Assembly (NCBI RefSeq): GCF_028209395.1 | Contig: NZ_JAQLDQ010000010.1 | Location: forward strand, 1 to 64,000 | Source: Collinsella aerofaciens | Lineage (GTDB): Bacteria > Actinomycetota > Coriobacteriia > Coriobacteriales > Coriobacteriaceae | Length of the DNA: 64,000 nucleotides | Direction of reading: 5' to 3' | In this document: one piece after another, positions 40,939 through 50,357 of the stretch | How the letters are laid out: every line of letters begins with the position of its first letter | How positions within the stretch are numbered: position 1 is the stretch's first letter | Notes under the pieces: model-generated | What the model saw: only the letters and a program-made list of their open reading frames with translations | Database searches by the model: none | Told to the model about the DNA's origin: nothing | Position numbers and translations under genes: made by a program

Positions 40939-41199
40939 CTAGGCATAGACTCGTCCGCCTTCGTAGGCAAAACGCAGGATGAGCGGGGCATTGTTACGCA
41001 CGAAATCATCGAGTTCTTTGAGGTCCGCTTCGCTAAAGCCCTCATGTGACACCCAATTGAATGCCGGCAAGATACACTCCGCCGCGTCAAAACCCCAATC
41101 GCGCGGGCGCTCCACAACGACCTTCACTGTGTTGTCCTCACGGACTTCGGAATACGAAACTTGCGTATCGTCCTCGAGGCGGACATATTCCCACATCAT
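40939..41199 (-). CDS. Small conserved hypothetical cytosolic protein
   Basis: An 86-aa soluble acidic protein. The pattern of a beta-rich N-terminal half (SYSEVREDNTVKVVVERP), then AECILPAFNWVSHEGFSEADL and a helical end (FVRNNAPLIL) looks like a small uncharacterised family found next to housekeeping genes in anaerobes. GGAGCGAG precedes the start. No function can be given. It lies downstream of dnaX on the same strand. Confidence 0.6.
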   Translation of the reverse strand: MMWEYVRLEDDTQVSYSEVREDNTVKVVVERPRDWGFDAAECILPAFNWVSHEGFSEADLKELDDFVRNNAPLILRFAYEGGRVYA

Positions 41200-41253
41200 A
41201 AGCTCGCTCCGTTCAAAGAAGTCTCTTCCTGAGCAGTATACCCGCCCGTACAG

Positions 41254-43686
41254 CTACTCCACCGGCTTGAAGATGGTGGCCTGACCGAAGACGCTGCGGA
41301 TGAGGTCTTTGGCCTCGTCCTCGGTCTGCGGGATGCTCGGGGCTGCGCCCTGATGGCCGAAGGGGCTGCCCGCACCGGGGTTGGACTCCCAGGGAGCCGC
41401 GGGGGCGTCGTCGCTTGCGGGGGCCGCGGGTGCCTCCGCAGCGGGCTTGGGCGCGGGCGTCGCACCCGGCACGTCGAACGGAGGCAGATCGTCCCCGCTC
41501 GCATCGCCAGCGAAGCCGCCGACCATGGCGTCGTCGTAGGGCACCTGCTCGGATTCCCACGGCGCGGACTGCGCGACAGGCTGAGCCTTCGGGGCAGCCG
41601 AGCGCTCGGGCGCACGGGGTGCGGGCTCGGTCGGGAGCTTACCCGTGGCAGGAGCGCCGGCGGGGTTGTCGGAGCGTAGCCAGGGGGCTTTGCCCAGGTC
41701 AGACGACTTGGGCGCGGGCGAGACGGGCTTGGGCGCGGGTGTCGGAGCAGCCGGTTTGGGTGCCGCGGGCTTAGGCGCCGACGGGGTCGATGCCGCTACC
41801 GGCGCCGCTTGCTGCTGCGGCGCGCTGGCGCTCGAGGATACAGGGGCCGCCGAGGACACGGGTTGCGGGTCCGCAGATGCCGCAGCCCGTGCAGATGGAG
41901 AATGCTCCTCATGTTGAGGAGCCGGCGTGCCACCCCCACCCAGGACATAGTCGACGGTACGACGACCGAAGACCGCGCAGACCGTCGGCAGGACCACCGA
42001 CTGCGTATCGGCGCGACCGAGCATCTTAATGGCAAAAGTCGAACCCGCGGGGAACGAGACCCTGAGCTTGGAGCCGTCGTCGGCCGTGGCGCGGGCGTTG
42101 AGCAAAAGCCCTGCGTAGGAAGCCTGACGCGCCTTGACACGCTCGACAACCTCGGCCCATTTGCGCTGCAGCTCTCCGGCGTCCTCGACCGCGGAGGTCT
42201 CGGCAGCACCGGCGGCGGCAACCTGGGCGGCGTTGTTGGACTGGGGCTTAGGTGCCGGAGCGGTGGCAGGCGCGGGGGCCGCAACGGGCTGAGGCGTCGG
42301 AGTCGGCGCAGGCTGAGCAGCCGGAACAGCAGCACCACGGTCCCAAGGCATACCGCCCTGGCGCGCGGACGTAGCAGCGGGGGCAGCGGATGCCGCCGGA
42401 GCGGCAGCACGAGCGCCCGAAATGAGCGTCGGCTGTTGGGCAGCAGCGGGTACGGATGCTGCAGGCGCGGCGGCCTGAGCAGCAGCCACGCTCGCCGGCA
42501 CCGCGGCATTGGCAACCATGGCCTCCAGGCGTGCCACGCGCTCGGCCAATGCCTCAATCGTTAAATCAGCCTCGGGACGTACCAGACGCGTACAGGCAAT
42601 CTCGAGCACCAGGCGCACGTCGCTCGCGCCCCTCATCTCCAGTGCGGCATCGTCGAGCACCGTCAGCACGCGGGCCAGGCGGTCGGCAGGATGCTCGCCA
42701 AAGGCAGCGGCCTCGGCAGCAAGCGCCTCGGCCTGCTCGGAGCCGCCCTCAAACAGCTCGGCACGGGCACCGGCAACGCAGGCAACGTACACGTCACGCA
42801 CATGCGCTACCAGGTCGCGCGTCAGCTCCAGCAGGTCGTTTCCTTCCTCGACCTGCGCACGGATCAGTCCATAGAGCTCGGCAACATCACGATCGGCAAT
42901 GGCGCGGGAAAACTCGCCCAGAATCTGGTCCGAAACCTCGCCCAAAAGCGAGCGGGCATCGTCCGCATGCACAGCGCCGTTGCCAAAAACGCTCAGCTGT
43001 TCCAGCGTGGACAACGCGTCGCGCATGCCGCCCTTTGCATGGCGCGCCACGATGGCGAGCGCCTCGTCGTCGTAATCGAATCCCTCCTGCTCGCACACGT
43101 AGGACAGTCGATGCGCAATATCCTCGTTGCCGATGCGATGGAAATCGAAACGCTGGCAGCGTGAGAGGATGGTCTCCAGAATCTTTTGCGGGTCGGTGGT
43201 GCACAGCACAAAGATCACGTGTGCCGGCGGCTCCTCAAGCGTCTTGAGCAGCGCGTTGAACGCCGCCGTCGTGAGCATGTGGACCTCGTCGATGATATAG
43301 ATCTTGTACTTGCCGCGCACCGGGGCAAAGTTGACGGAGTTGATGATCTCCTCGCGCACGTTGTCCACGCCGGTACGGCTTGCGGCATCGAGCTCGTAGA
43401 CATCGGGGTGGTTGCCCTCGGCAATGAGCTCGCACTCCTCGCAAGCACCGTCGGGCATGCAGCCGCTTGCACCCTCGGCGCGCGCCGCCTCGGCATTGCG
43501 GCACAGCAGCGCCTTGGCCAGAATGCGCGCCATGGTGGTCTTGCCCGTGCCGCGCGGTCCGCAGAACAGGTAGGCGTGGGACAGGCGCCCCTCGGTGATG
43601 GCGTGCTCGAGCGTCGAGACGATATGCTGCTGGCCCACCACGGAGTCGAAGGTGAGCGGGCGATACTTTCGGTACAACGATTCCAT
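41254..43686 (-). CDS. dnaX: DNA polymerase III subunits gamma/tau
   Basis: An 810-aa clamp-loader ATPase. The AAA+ module comes first, with Walker A GPRGTGKTT (about residues 45-53), zinc-binding Cys residues (CRNAEA...CMPDGACEEC), Walker B IYIIDEVHML and the SRC motif (LSRCQRF). Domain III follows, then a very long Ala/Pro-rich tail (about 420-810) that should bind polymerase alpha and DnaB in tau fashion. I saw no clear slippery frameshift signal for making a shorter gamma form. The start at 43686 begins with the family N-terminus MESLYRKYRP, and the open frame upstream of it is read-through. Confidence 0.94.
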   Translation of the reverse strand: MESLYRKYRPLTFDSVVGQQHIVSTLEHAITEGRLSHAYLFCGPRGTGKTTMARILAKALLCRNAEAARAEGASGCMPDGACEECELIAEGNHPDVYELDAASRTGVDNVREEIINSVNFAPVRGKYKIYIIDEVHMLTTAAFNALLKTLEEPPAHVIFVLCTTDPQKILETILSRCQRFDFHRIGNEDIAHRLSYVCEQEGFDYDDEALAIVARHAKGGMRDALSTLEQLSVFGNGAVHADDARSLLGEVSDQILGEFSRAIADRDVAELYGLIRAQVEEGNDLLELTRDLVAHVRDVYVACVAGARAELFEGGSEQAEALAAEAAAFGEHPADRLARVLTVLDDAALEMRGASDVRLVLEIACTRLVRPEADLTIEALAERVARLEAMVANAAVPASVAAAQAAAPAASVPAAAQQPTLISGARAAAPAASAAPAATSARQGGMPWDRGAAVPAAQPAPTPTPQPVAAPAPATAPAPKPQSNNAAQVAAAGAAETSAVEDAGELQRKWAEVVERVKARQASYAGLLLNARATADDGSKLRVSFPAGSTFAIKMLGRADTQSVVLPTVCAVFGRRTVDYVLGGGGTPAPQHEEHSPSARAAASADPQPVSSAAPVSSSASAPQQQAAPVAASTPSAPKPAAPKPAAPTPAPKPVSPAPKSSDLGKAPWLRSDNPAGAPATGKLPTEPAPRAPERSAAPKAQPVAQSAPWESEQVPYDDAMVGGFAGDASGDDLPPFDVPGATPAPKPAAEAPAAPASDDAPAAPWESNPGAGSPFGHQGAAPSIPQTEDEAKDLIRSVFGQATIFKPVE

Positions 43687-43802
43687 GGGTGCTCCCCCGG
43701 GTATACTGAGTCTTGTTGCCGCGGCGGCCATGCGGTCGCACGGCATACTGCATTCCATAATAACCCGTACGGCGAGTCCGCCGCGATAGGAGTCCAAAGA
43801 GC

Positions 43803-44519
43803 ATGGCAGACGCAGAGAGCAACCTCATTCCCTCCGAAGCAGCCGACCAGGTCGAGGTCGCGCTCGAGGCGCAGGCCGCGGCCGATGACGGCATTCTGTA
43901 CCTCAACGAGTATCAGTACGAAAACGACCTCGTCACCGACTTCGCCCGCCTGGTCGCCTCGCCCAGGCGTCGCGGCTCGCTGTATGTCGCCGCGGCAATT
44001 GCCGCGCTCATCGGCATCGGCATGCTGGTGGCCGGCGGCAACTGGATCAAGTTTGGCGTCGTGCTGATCGTATTCGGCGCCTTTTTGGCCTGGTGGAGCA
44101 AGAACCTTCACCACACGCTCGCCCGCGACTTTATCGACGCCGTCGAGGCCGACGAGTCCATGGGCGGCCGCTATCGCCGCGTCGCCGCCAACGAGGACGG
44201 CCTGATGGTTTGGGGCAAGAGCGGCAAGTCGCAGTTCTTCCCGTTTGAGAAGCTCGACCACGTGCTCGACGGCGAGCGCATCTTTGTGGCCATGTTCGCC
44301 GACCAGGGCGTGACGATCCCCAAGGACACCTTCGTCCGTGGCGATGCCGAGCAGTTTGGCTCCTTCCTCAAGGCCCGTATCAACAAAAAACTCCGCATCG
44401 AGACCAAGAAGAAGAAAATGAAGGCCGAGAAGGCTGCAGCCGAGGCCAAGCAGGGCGACAAGCCCCAGGAGACCAAGGGCAAGCAGCGCAAGCAGAAGAA
44501 GAACAAGAAGAAGCGGTAG
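43803..44519 (+). CDS. YcxB-like membrane protein with Lys-rich tail
   Basis: A 238-aa protein with two adjacent hydrophobic helices (about residues 62-98) and a soluble segment resembling the YcxB-like C-terminal domain (RRVAANEDGLMVWGKSGKSQFFPFEKLDHVL...GVTIPKDTF). A very basic tail dominated by Lys (last 40 residues) follows. It is divergent from dnaX, with AGGAG about 10 nt before the ATG. Function is unknown; the tail could bind nucleic acid or phospholipid. Confidence 0.7.
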   Translation: MADAESNLIPSEAADQVEVALEAQAAADDGILYLNEYQYENDLVTDFARLVASPRRRGSLYVAAAIAALIGIGMLVAGGNWIKFGVVLIVFGAFLAWWSKNLHHTLARDFIDAVEADESMGGRYRRVAANEDGLMVWGKSGKSQFFPFEKLDHVLDGERIFVAMFADQGVTIPKDTFVRGDAEQFGSFLKARINKKLRIETKKKKMKAEKAAAEAKQGDKPQETKGKQRKQKKNKKKR

Positions 44520-44531
44520 GCCGGCCGACAC

Positions 44532-44590
44532 CGAAGGCGCCTCGTCCCGCGCCCGATTCCGGGCCGGGGCGCCTGGAATCGGGCGCGCGT
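44532..44590 (+). terminator. GC-rich hairpin between convergent genes
   Basis: The GCGCCCGATTCC / GGAATCGGGCGC stem encloses a second GC-rich loop. It lies between the YcxB-like gene and the convergent gene at 44613 and could end both transcripts. There is no T-run. Confidence 0.5.
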
Positions 44591-44612
44591 ACCGCCGATG
44601 GACCCGTTTTGC

Positions 44613-45293
44613 CTAACTCTCGAACTGCTTCACTTCAAACCTTAAGAGCCTTCGCTCCGGCAGATCGGTCATCTTCATCGTGTAAGTCCCGGGAAATGCT
44701 TTCTCAAAACGAACGGTCTCGTAACCTTCGAAATAGTCGTTGGTGTTTTGCATCATGAATGGGACGAGCAACTCGTTCTCCGCCCCAACCTGTACAGCAA
44801 ACGCAGCAGAACCGCCCAGGACCGGCATTGCCTGCGTTATCAGATCGGTATTGACCACAAAGTCATAGTTTGGCGCGTGCTCCGGTACCAAATGCCAAGC
44901 ATACGTCTTGATGCCGCCTTCGACATTGTCCTTATTCCTGACACGCATCTTTACGGCGATAACACATGTGGTGTCGGCGTCCTTCAATTTCGTTTTCGTA
45001 TCCACGATGCCATATTTTGAATAATCATCATGCGCACGCTTGAGATACTCGCGCGGCGTGAGCAGCTCCGCCCCGTCTATACAAAACGAATACCCGTCAG
45101 TCGCCACATCCTTCGAACCCAGAAACGCCCCATCCATCGAGAGCCATTCGCCCTCCGCATAATATTTCTCAGGAATGACCGTCCGGTTCCCGTTAACGAC
45201 GCTCACCCTCATGCCCGCAAGGCCGGTAGCAGCACAGCCGAAAAGAGCGAGCACCGCCCTTCTCGTCCACAGGGCCTTCTTCATCGCGCTCAC
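44613..45293 (-). CDS. Secreted/lipid-anchored DUF5028-like protein
   Basis: A 226-aa exported protein. The N-terminus (MKKALWTRRAVLALFGCAATGLAG) is a signal sequence with a twin-Arg-like pair and a Cys that could mark a lipobox-like cleavage, though the match is imperfect. The mature part is a beta-rich domain reminiscent of DUF5028, seen with ABC peptide-export or immunity loci; the family call is tentative. GTG 45293 overlaps the ATPase stop (GTGA); ATG 45284 is an equally plausible start. It is the last gene of the cassette. Confidence 0.6.
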   Translation of the reverse strand: MSAMKKALWTRRAVLALFGCAATGLAGMRVSVVNGNRTVIPEKYYAEGEWLSMDGAFLGSKDVATDGYSFCIDGAELLTPREYLKRAHDDYSKYGIVDTKTKLKDADTTCVIAVKMRVRNKDNVEGGIKTYAWHLVPEHAPNYDFVVNTDLITQAMPVLGGSAAFAVQVGAENELLVPFMMQNTNDYFEGYETVRFEKAFPGTYTMKMTDLPERRLLRFEVKQFES

Positions 45294-45934
45294 GACCTTT
45301 CCCGAACTTTCACAACGGCACCGTCGCGCATGCAGTAAACCCGATCGGCCAGCTCCTCGAGCACCTCTCCGTCATGGCTGGACAGAATAACCTCGCGACC
45401 CGTTGAGGCCGCCATCGCCACAACGCGCTTGAGCATTCCAACGCCCGCTTCGTCGAGGGCATTTGTTGGCTCATCGAGAACAAGTAGCTTCGGCTTTTCC
45501 ATAATTGCCGCAGCTATCCCCAGACGTTGCTTCATCCCAAGCGAATATGCTCGGAACTTCTTTTTTTCGTCTGCATCGAGCCCCACGAGCCGCAGGGCAG
45601 AGCGAATGTCCTCGGGAGTGGCAACGCCCTTGATCTGAGCGATGAGCTCCAGATTGTCGTAGCCAGACAGATATCCCAAAAAGGAAGGAGCCTCGATCAA
45701 CATTCCCAGACTCGGCGGGAACGAGATGTCCGCCCCAAGCCTTTGGCCATCGATAGAGATTTCGCCTTCGGTAGGCTTGATCAATCCGCAGACCGCTCGC
45801 ATAAGCATGGTCTTACCCGAACCGTTTATCCCCTGAAGTCCGACCACAGTCCCAGGGTCAACCTCGATGGACACGTTGCGCAGAACATCGTTTTTGCCCA
45901 TGCGCTTCGATACGTCCCTAACGATCACGCTCAT
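45290..45934 (-). CDS. ABC transporter ATP-binding protein
   Basis: A 214-aa nucleotide-binding subunit with Walker A GINGSGKTM, signature YSLGMKQRLG, Walker B LLVLDEPTNALDE and switch His in LSSHDGE. The class (short ATPase with separate multi-helix permeases) is common in bacteriocin/lantibiotic immunity and in cell-envelope stress exporters. The start has AGGGGG, and the gene overlaps the permease upstream by 4 nt. It powers the two permeases of the same operon. Confidence 0.9.
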   Translation of the reverse strand: MSVIVRDVSKRMGKNDVLRNVSIEVDPGTVVGLQGINGSGKTMLMRAVCGLIKPTEGEISIDGQRLGADISFPPSLGMLIEAPSFLGYLSGYDNLELIAQIKGVATPEDIRSALRLVGLDADEKKKFRAYSLGMKQRLGIAAAIMEKPKLLVLDEPTNALDEAGVGMLKRVVAMAASTGREVILSSHDGEVLEELADRVYCMRDGAVVKVRERS

Positions 45935-46767
45935 ATCTTGTCCCCCTTTTCTATAAGGTCGGCCCTTCGAAACCACAGTCCACCCAACGATAGGCATAAC
46001 GACATAATCACAATTGAAAACAAGCCACTCGAGCCCGCCGCGATTCCCTCTTTGACAATTCCGCCCCAGCGCAACAGCATCAAGGCGTTACCCAATAGCG
46101 CCCAATGTCGCGCATATGCCGAGCAGATCAGGTAGCTCGTTAAAACCACAAACGAGACCGACGGCCCAAGTACAAAGCCAATCACTGCCTGCGCAAACGC
46201 AAGCGCCTCGAAAGCAAAAAAGAGTCCTACGAAAAACGGCAGCGCATCCGCCTCGGCAGCTTTGAGAAACCACGGCGCCAAATTAGCCAGCTGAAGCGAC
46301 TCACCATGGACGACCGCGCTGAACGAGGAGCTCACCACCAAGCTCCAAATCACAACAGAGCAAACCACCACGAGCAGCGAAAATGCCGTTACCGCCGCCA
46401 CCAAGATAAAACGCGAGACCCACCAAAGGATTCTTGCCCGGCATCGAACAAGCGCTTGCAAACCAAACCCGTGCAACGATTCGGTCGGATAATCGAGTGT
46501 TGTATAGAGAATAAGCAGAATGAGAAAAAGCCATCCTAGCGGAGGCACAAACATGACCCCGGGCCTAGGCTCAAACGGAGCAGATCCGGCAAACACGAGC
46601 GCAAGATTATCCGCAAACCCCAAGGTATCCGTCCGAACCCCATACACAGAAGACAATCCGTAGGCGTACACCAAGTTCGCAACGGTCACTGCCGCGATCG
46701 CAATATAAGTAATGATGTTCTTCTTCAAAACGGTCCTCAGGTCCGCGGCGACCAGCCTAAACAGCAT
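45931..46767 (-). CDS. ABC transporter permease-like membrane protein (second)
   Basis: A 278-aa protein with about six hydrophobic helices and no recognised soluble domain. It begins MLFRLVAADLRTVLKKN, like many ABC-2-type permeases of peptide/lantibiotic systems. It overlaps the first permease by 1 nt and the ATPase by 4 nt, so the three are co-translated and should form one transporter. The substrate is unknown, and the neighbouring small secreted protein is a candidate. Confidence 0.75.
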   Translation of the reverse strand: MLFRLVAADLRTVLKKNIITYIAIAAVTVANLVYAYGLSSVYGVRTDTLGFADNLALVFAGSAPFEPRPGVMFVPPLGWLFLILLILYTTLDYPTESLHGFGLQALVRCRARILWWVSRFILVAAVTAFSLLVVVCSVVIWSLVVSSSFSAVVHGESLQLANLAPWFLKAAEADALPFFVGLFFAFEALAFAQAVIGFVLGPSVSFVVLTSYLICSAYARHWALLGNALMLLRWGGIVKEGIAAGSSGLFSIVIMSLCLSLGGLWFRRADLIEKGDKI

Positions 46768-47648
46768 CAGACCACCTCGCGCCTTTTTAAGAATCTCGCG
46801 GAAACCAAAGAAAAGACGAACAGCAAGATGATTTCCGCAACCCCCGCTCGGATGTCGGGCCAGTTATTTAGCGATTCCGACCTGATGCTGTTAAGAATGT
46901 TGCAGTTAAAGCCGACGCATGAAAGGACGCTAAAAATCCAATCGTTAACAAAGTGCCATGCAACCATAATCAGATATGGAACGACCATCGCCTTGATTCT
47001 GCTGCGAAACACAACCGACAGACCGGTCACGGCCATGGATAGAACCCCCAGCGTCACCGCATCGAACAGCGTATAAACCAGCACGTATAACAGAGGCCGG
47101 GAATAAAACAGACCAGAAAAATAGCTATGCAGATAGAGTCCGACGTAAGTCGATTCATCGACCCGGGGGAGATACGCGGGAAACAGCATGGAGACAATCA
47201 GAAAGTTCACGAGTAGCGGAATAGCCGTGACCGCAAACGCAGAGAGGAAAGCAGACAGCATCTTCACGTTCACGTACGCATTTCTAGAAACACGCGTGCA
47301 GATCTGTGCCTCGTAACCGCTCAAACGCTCGGACAGGCATGACCACGACCCGGCCAACATGGCAAGCAACGGCAGCGCATAGAAAAACACCGACGCTAGC
47401 AACGGCGCGTTCGCACCCACAACAATCCAGTTACCAAAGCTACTTTCACGCGTTTGGCCGAGGTATGTCTGAGACTGCAGACCAATGCCGTAGCCAAAAG
47501 ATAGCAGCTGTTTGCGTTCAGTCTCGAGCGTCCACCATGCCTCGATGGCAGCTGCCATCGAAATTGCAGTTGCAACCATAAGGGTCAACGTAAATATAGG
47601 ATTGCCAAATATCTTGGACAGCTCGTGCCGTATTAGATTTCTATTCAA
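46767..47648 (-). CDS. ABC transporter permease-like membrane protein (first)
   Basis: A 293-aa integral membrane protein with about six hydrophobic helices and an N-terminus (MNRNLIRHELSKIFGNPIF) typical of ABC-2 permeases. The start codon is TTG inside the 3' end of the small secreted-protein gene (8-nt overlap), with GGGAGG about 11 nt before it. That coupling ties the transporter to the secreted protein. Confidence 0.75.
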   Translation of the reverse strand: MNRNLIRHELSKIFGNPIFTLTLMVATAISMAAAIEAWWTLETERKQLLSFGYGIGLQSQTYLGQTRESSFGNWIVVGANAPLLASVFFYALPLLAMLAGSWSCLSERLSGYEAQICTRVSRNAYVNVKMLSAFLSAFAVTAIPLLVNFLIVSMLFPAYLPRVDESTYVGLYLHSYFSGLFYSRPLLYVLVYTLFDAVTLGVLSMAVTGLSVVFRSRIKAMVVPYLIMVAWHFVNDWIFSVLSCVGFNCNILNSIRSESLNNWPDIRAGVAEIILLFVFSLVSARFLKRREVV

Positions 47649-47973
47649 ATGTCATCATCCTCCCATCGATGGGATGGAGCCGAGCGACAGTGCCCAGCCC
47701 CATCCCGATCACGCCAAGAATGCAGACTGAAGATGAATCGTCTTTCTGGCGATAGCCAGTTGCGCTCGTGCCAGAACATTGAAAAGCGAAATCTCTATCT
47801 ACGTTGTTCTTGCATGTGGCAATTCCGGCATCCGCGCTCTGCGAAATGCTAGAAACCTGGGAAGTGTCAAACTCCTCTTGAGCAAATGATGCAGCGGGCG
47901 CACCCATCGATAAGCCCGCAGCAATCGCCAACCCGACTCCGATTCGAGCAATAGCGCTCCTTGGCTTAATCAT
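47641..47973 (-). CDS. Small secreted Cys-containing protein
   Basis: A 110-aa protein with a clear Sec signal peptide (basic start MIKPRSAIAR, hydrophobic core IGVGLAIAAGLSM, likely cleavage after APAASFA). The mature part of about 80 residues holds three Cys (TCKNNV, FQCSG, SVCILGVIG) and ends with a hydrophobic Gly-rich piece. It resembles no family I can name. It is the first gene of the ABC cassette and overlaps the first permease, as secreted bacteriocin-like or signalling peptides often do. Bacteriocin function is speculation. GGAG...AAGG precedes the ATG. Confidence 0.65.
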   Translation of the reverse strand: MIKPRSAIARIGVGLAIAAGLSMGAPAASFAQEEFDTSQVSSISQSADAGIATCKNNVDRDFAFQCSGTSATGYRQKDDSSSVCILGVIGMGLGTVARLHPIDGRMMTFE

Positions 47974-48047
47974 GGCCTTCTCCAATCAAAAGCGGTTAAC
48001 AATGCGTCGACGCACGGCAACCTTTGCATGAATAGAGAAAGATGTCT

Positions 48048-48086
48048 GTAAACACCCGCTATTGAGTTGATCGCTCAGGTGTTTAC
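48048..48086. promoter_or_regulatory. Dyad between luxR-type gene and ABC cassette
   Basis: GTAAACACC (48048-48056) and GGTGTTTAC (48078-48086) form a perfect 9-bp inverted repeat spaced by 21 nt. It covers the stop codon of the regulator gene and lies about 75 bp before the secreted-protein start. It could be a terminator or the operator for the regulator. Confidence 0.5.
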
Positions 48087-50224
48087 ACGTTATCTACCTG
48101 CGATAACAATGAAATAAGCTCCGCTTTATTCTTGATCCTCAACTGGCGGTAAGATGCAGACCGCAGTGCTTGCACCGTAGATACGGCGTAACCGACATCC
48201 TCCGCAATAGTCTTTGTCGTTGCGCCCTCTGCCGTCATCAGCAAGATTTGCGACTGAACATCGGAAAGGGAGCGCGACGTAAGCAGAGCCAGTTGGCGCA
48301 CGCGAGCCGTTTCGGTGGACCCGTTCGCGCGGTACTCCAAGACAGCCTTCTCGTCCTCAACCGAGCGGGCGAGCGCGATGTGCGTGACGAACATGGGCAC
48401 AGACCAGCAGACGATCACCGTTGCCACGACGACATTGACAGCCGAACTTTGCCCCAGTAACGACGCAAGGAACAACGGCTCGAAAACCATCAGATCCTGC
48501 GACATGTTGAGCAAGACAACCCAGACGGGAGCCGTCGCCCCAAAGCAGAGCATCCATACCCCAAGTGTTTTGCGCTGCGGACAGCTTCGCAGCACTATAT
48601 ATGTGAGCAGCATCCCCGTCAGTACCGCAAGTCCATGAATTCGCCCCCTAGTGGCTGCATAGATTAAAACAGCCACACCTATCGAAACCAATGGCGCGAT
48701 AGCCCGAGTATGGGCATGGGCCTTAAACGGGCGCAGCCTAACGGCGAGCGAAGCCATAGACGCTATGCCGCAAAACAGGACCGGCACAGCCATCAACGGA
48801 TCGCGCATGCACCTCCATGCCGCGATATAGACAAAAGACCACTCCACAGCAGACAGTATCGCCCATACGCACGGGCTTCCGAGTCCAATCGCCTCATCTG
48901 CTCTATCCAGATCGTCCCCGCGATTCGTTTTTCCACCCGCGCTACACAGCGACAGAAGCAGCCCGAGACCCAATGTATAGCTTGCAAGAGAAAAAGCGAT
49001 TGCATGCGTAACACCGGAACCCCAATCGCTATCCGCCATTACCAAGGGACCCGCCGCAAGGAGAATAAAAAATGACGTGAGCAGGTATCGAAACAGCCGG
49101 CGCGCCCGAGCTGATGCCACCATATCGTCAGCATGCCGCTGCGGCAGCTCATGCCCTACAGTATCGCCCTCACCCACAAACAACGCCACGAGCTCGCGCG
49201 AGCCCGCAACCGACGCCTTCCCGTATGCTCGGTGAAGCGTTGTTCGCACCGTCGATGGCTTCGTACCCGTCTCCCTGGCAATCTCCGCCGGCGTTTTCCC
49301 TTTGAGCAGCAGCCGAACAAACTGCTCTTCTCGAGGCGACAGGGCAGGGGAAAACACCCCCGCATCGAATGGGTCGGACGTGCGAGGGGTATCCGAATTG
49401 TTGTCCCGTTTCCCCCTTAGCAACGTGCACACGAAGACAGCAACAGTAATAGCCGATCCCATCGCCAGCAATGCAATGATCGTGGCATCGTTTGCGAAGT
49501 ATGCCACCTCAACAGCCGGAACAAGGCCAATAGGAACTGCTACGAGCACAGAACGGGCAAACACGTCGCTCTGTCCCCGACCAAAGGTACGGGGACAGCA
49601 AAGCAGCGGGGCCACAGCCAACATGAGATAGACCAGAGGAATTAAAAGCACTAGGCCAATTGATGCGGCCGTTACAGGGGACATCCCCCATGGCTCGGGA
49701 ACGACTCTCCATGAAACTCGACAGCAAAACAGCAGGCAAGACAGGACGGCTATTGTTTCTGTAAAAAACGCGTTCTGCGGGTGACGGGCCTCTCTTTCGT
49801 CAGTCCGCGTCGCCCTCCGCGTCAAAGGAAAACCCGCCGTATCCCAAATTACATATGAGAGGAGCAGCGACCCAGCAAAGCACGAGACGCACGAAACGCC
49901 ATGCAACAGCCAGATCGGCGCAAACACGAATGGGATAGAATCTCCGCGAGCATAGAAAACTAGGTCGGACCATTCGGGAACCGTTGCAATAACACCGAGG
50001 AAAACACCGATAGCACCGAGATGCCTCGGCCGTCTCATTTCTCTCCCTTTGCATAGCGCAGCACCATGAACAAACGCCGCAAGGCATGCGCCAAGGATAA
50101 CGAGCCAGGTCATCGCACCTGATGCCAGGCCGATTGAAGATGAAAACCGGTGATAAGGAGTGACCGCCATTACGACAAGCGCAATGGCGCAGGCGGATGT
50201 ATCAGAACGGCGGGAAAAGAGCAT
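48083..50224 (-). CDS. Membrane LuxR-family regulator with two TM-HTH modules
   Basis: A 713-aa protein built as two consecutive units. Unit 1 has about seven hydrophobic helices, then a LuxR-type HTH (LSPREEQFVRLLLKGKTPAE..., about residues 295-355). Unit 2 has about six or seven more helices, then a second, more divergent LuxR-type HTH at the C-terminus (LTSRSLSDVQSQILLMTAEG...). Coriobacteria carry many membrane LuxR proteins with one such unit of about 480 residues; two units in one chain is odd. GGAGG lies 5 nt before ATG 50224. It lies directly upstream of the ABC cassette and probably controls it. Confidence 0.78.
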   Translation of the reverse strand: MLFSRRSDTSACAIALVVMAVTPYHRFSSSIGLASGAMTWLVILGACLAAFVHGAALCKGREMRRPRHLGAIGVFLGVIATVPEWSDLVFYARGDSIPFVFAPIWLLHGVSCVSCFAGSLLLSYVIWDTAGFPLTRRATRTDEREARHPQNAFFTETIAVLSCLLFCCRVSWRVVPEPWGMSPVTAASIGLVLLIPLVYLMLAVAPLLCCPRTFGRGQSDVFARSVLVAVPIGLVPAVEVAYFANDATIIALLAMGSAITVAVFVCTLLRGKRDNNSDTPRTSDPFDAGVFSPALSPREEQFVRLLLKGKTPAEIARETGTKPSTVRTTLHRAYGKASVAGSRELVALFVGEGDTVGHELPQRHADDMVASARARRLFRYLLTSFFILLAAGPLVMADSDWGSGVTHAIAFSLASYTLGLGLLLSLCSAGGKTNRGDDLDRADEAIGLGSPCVWAILSAVEWSFVYIAAWRCMRDPLMAVPVLFCGIASMASLAVRLRPFKAHAHTRAIAPLVSIGVAVLIYAATRGRIHGLAVLTGMLLTYIVLRSCPQRKTLGVWMLCFGATAPVWVVLLNMSQDLMVFEPLFLASLLGQSSAVNVVVATVIVCWSVPMFVTHIALARSVEDEKAVLEYRANGSTETARVRQLALLTSRSLSDVQSQILLMTAEGATTKTIAEDVGYAVSTVQALRSASYRQLRIKNKAELISLLSQVDNV

Positions 50225-50357
50225 ATGGCCTCCATAGCGTGTCATTATATCGCTCGGACTGCTCGTTTATCTCCGCGCCCACACCAGCCAGCATCAACGA
50301 TTCAGGCGAACTCCAATCCGAGCCAGATCACGGTCCAGCTTTTGTCCGCAGTCCCCG

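Noticed and set aside
41254..43686. Programmed frameshift for a gamma form of dnaX
   Set aside because: I found no convincing slippery A-run followed by a hairpin in the expected part of the gene.
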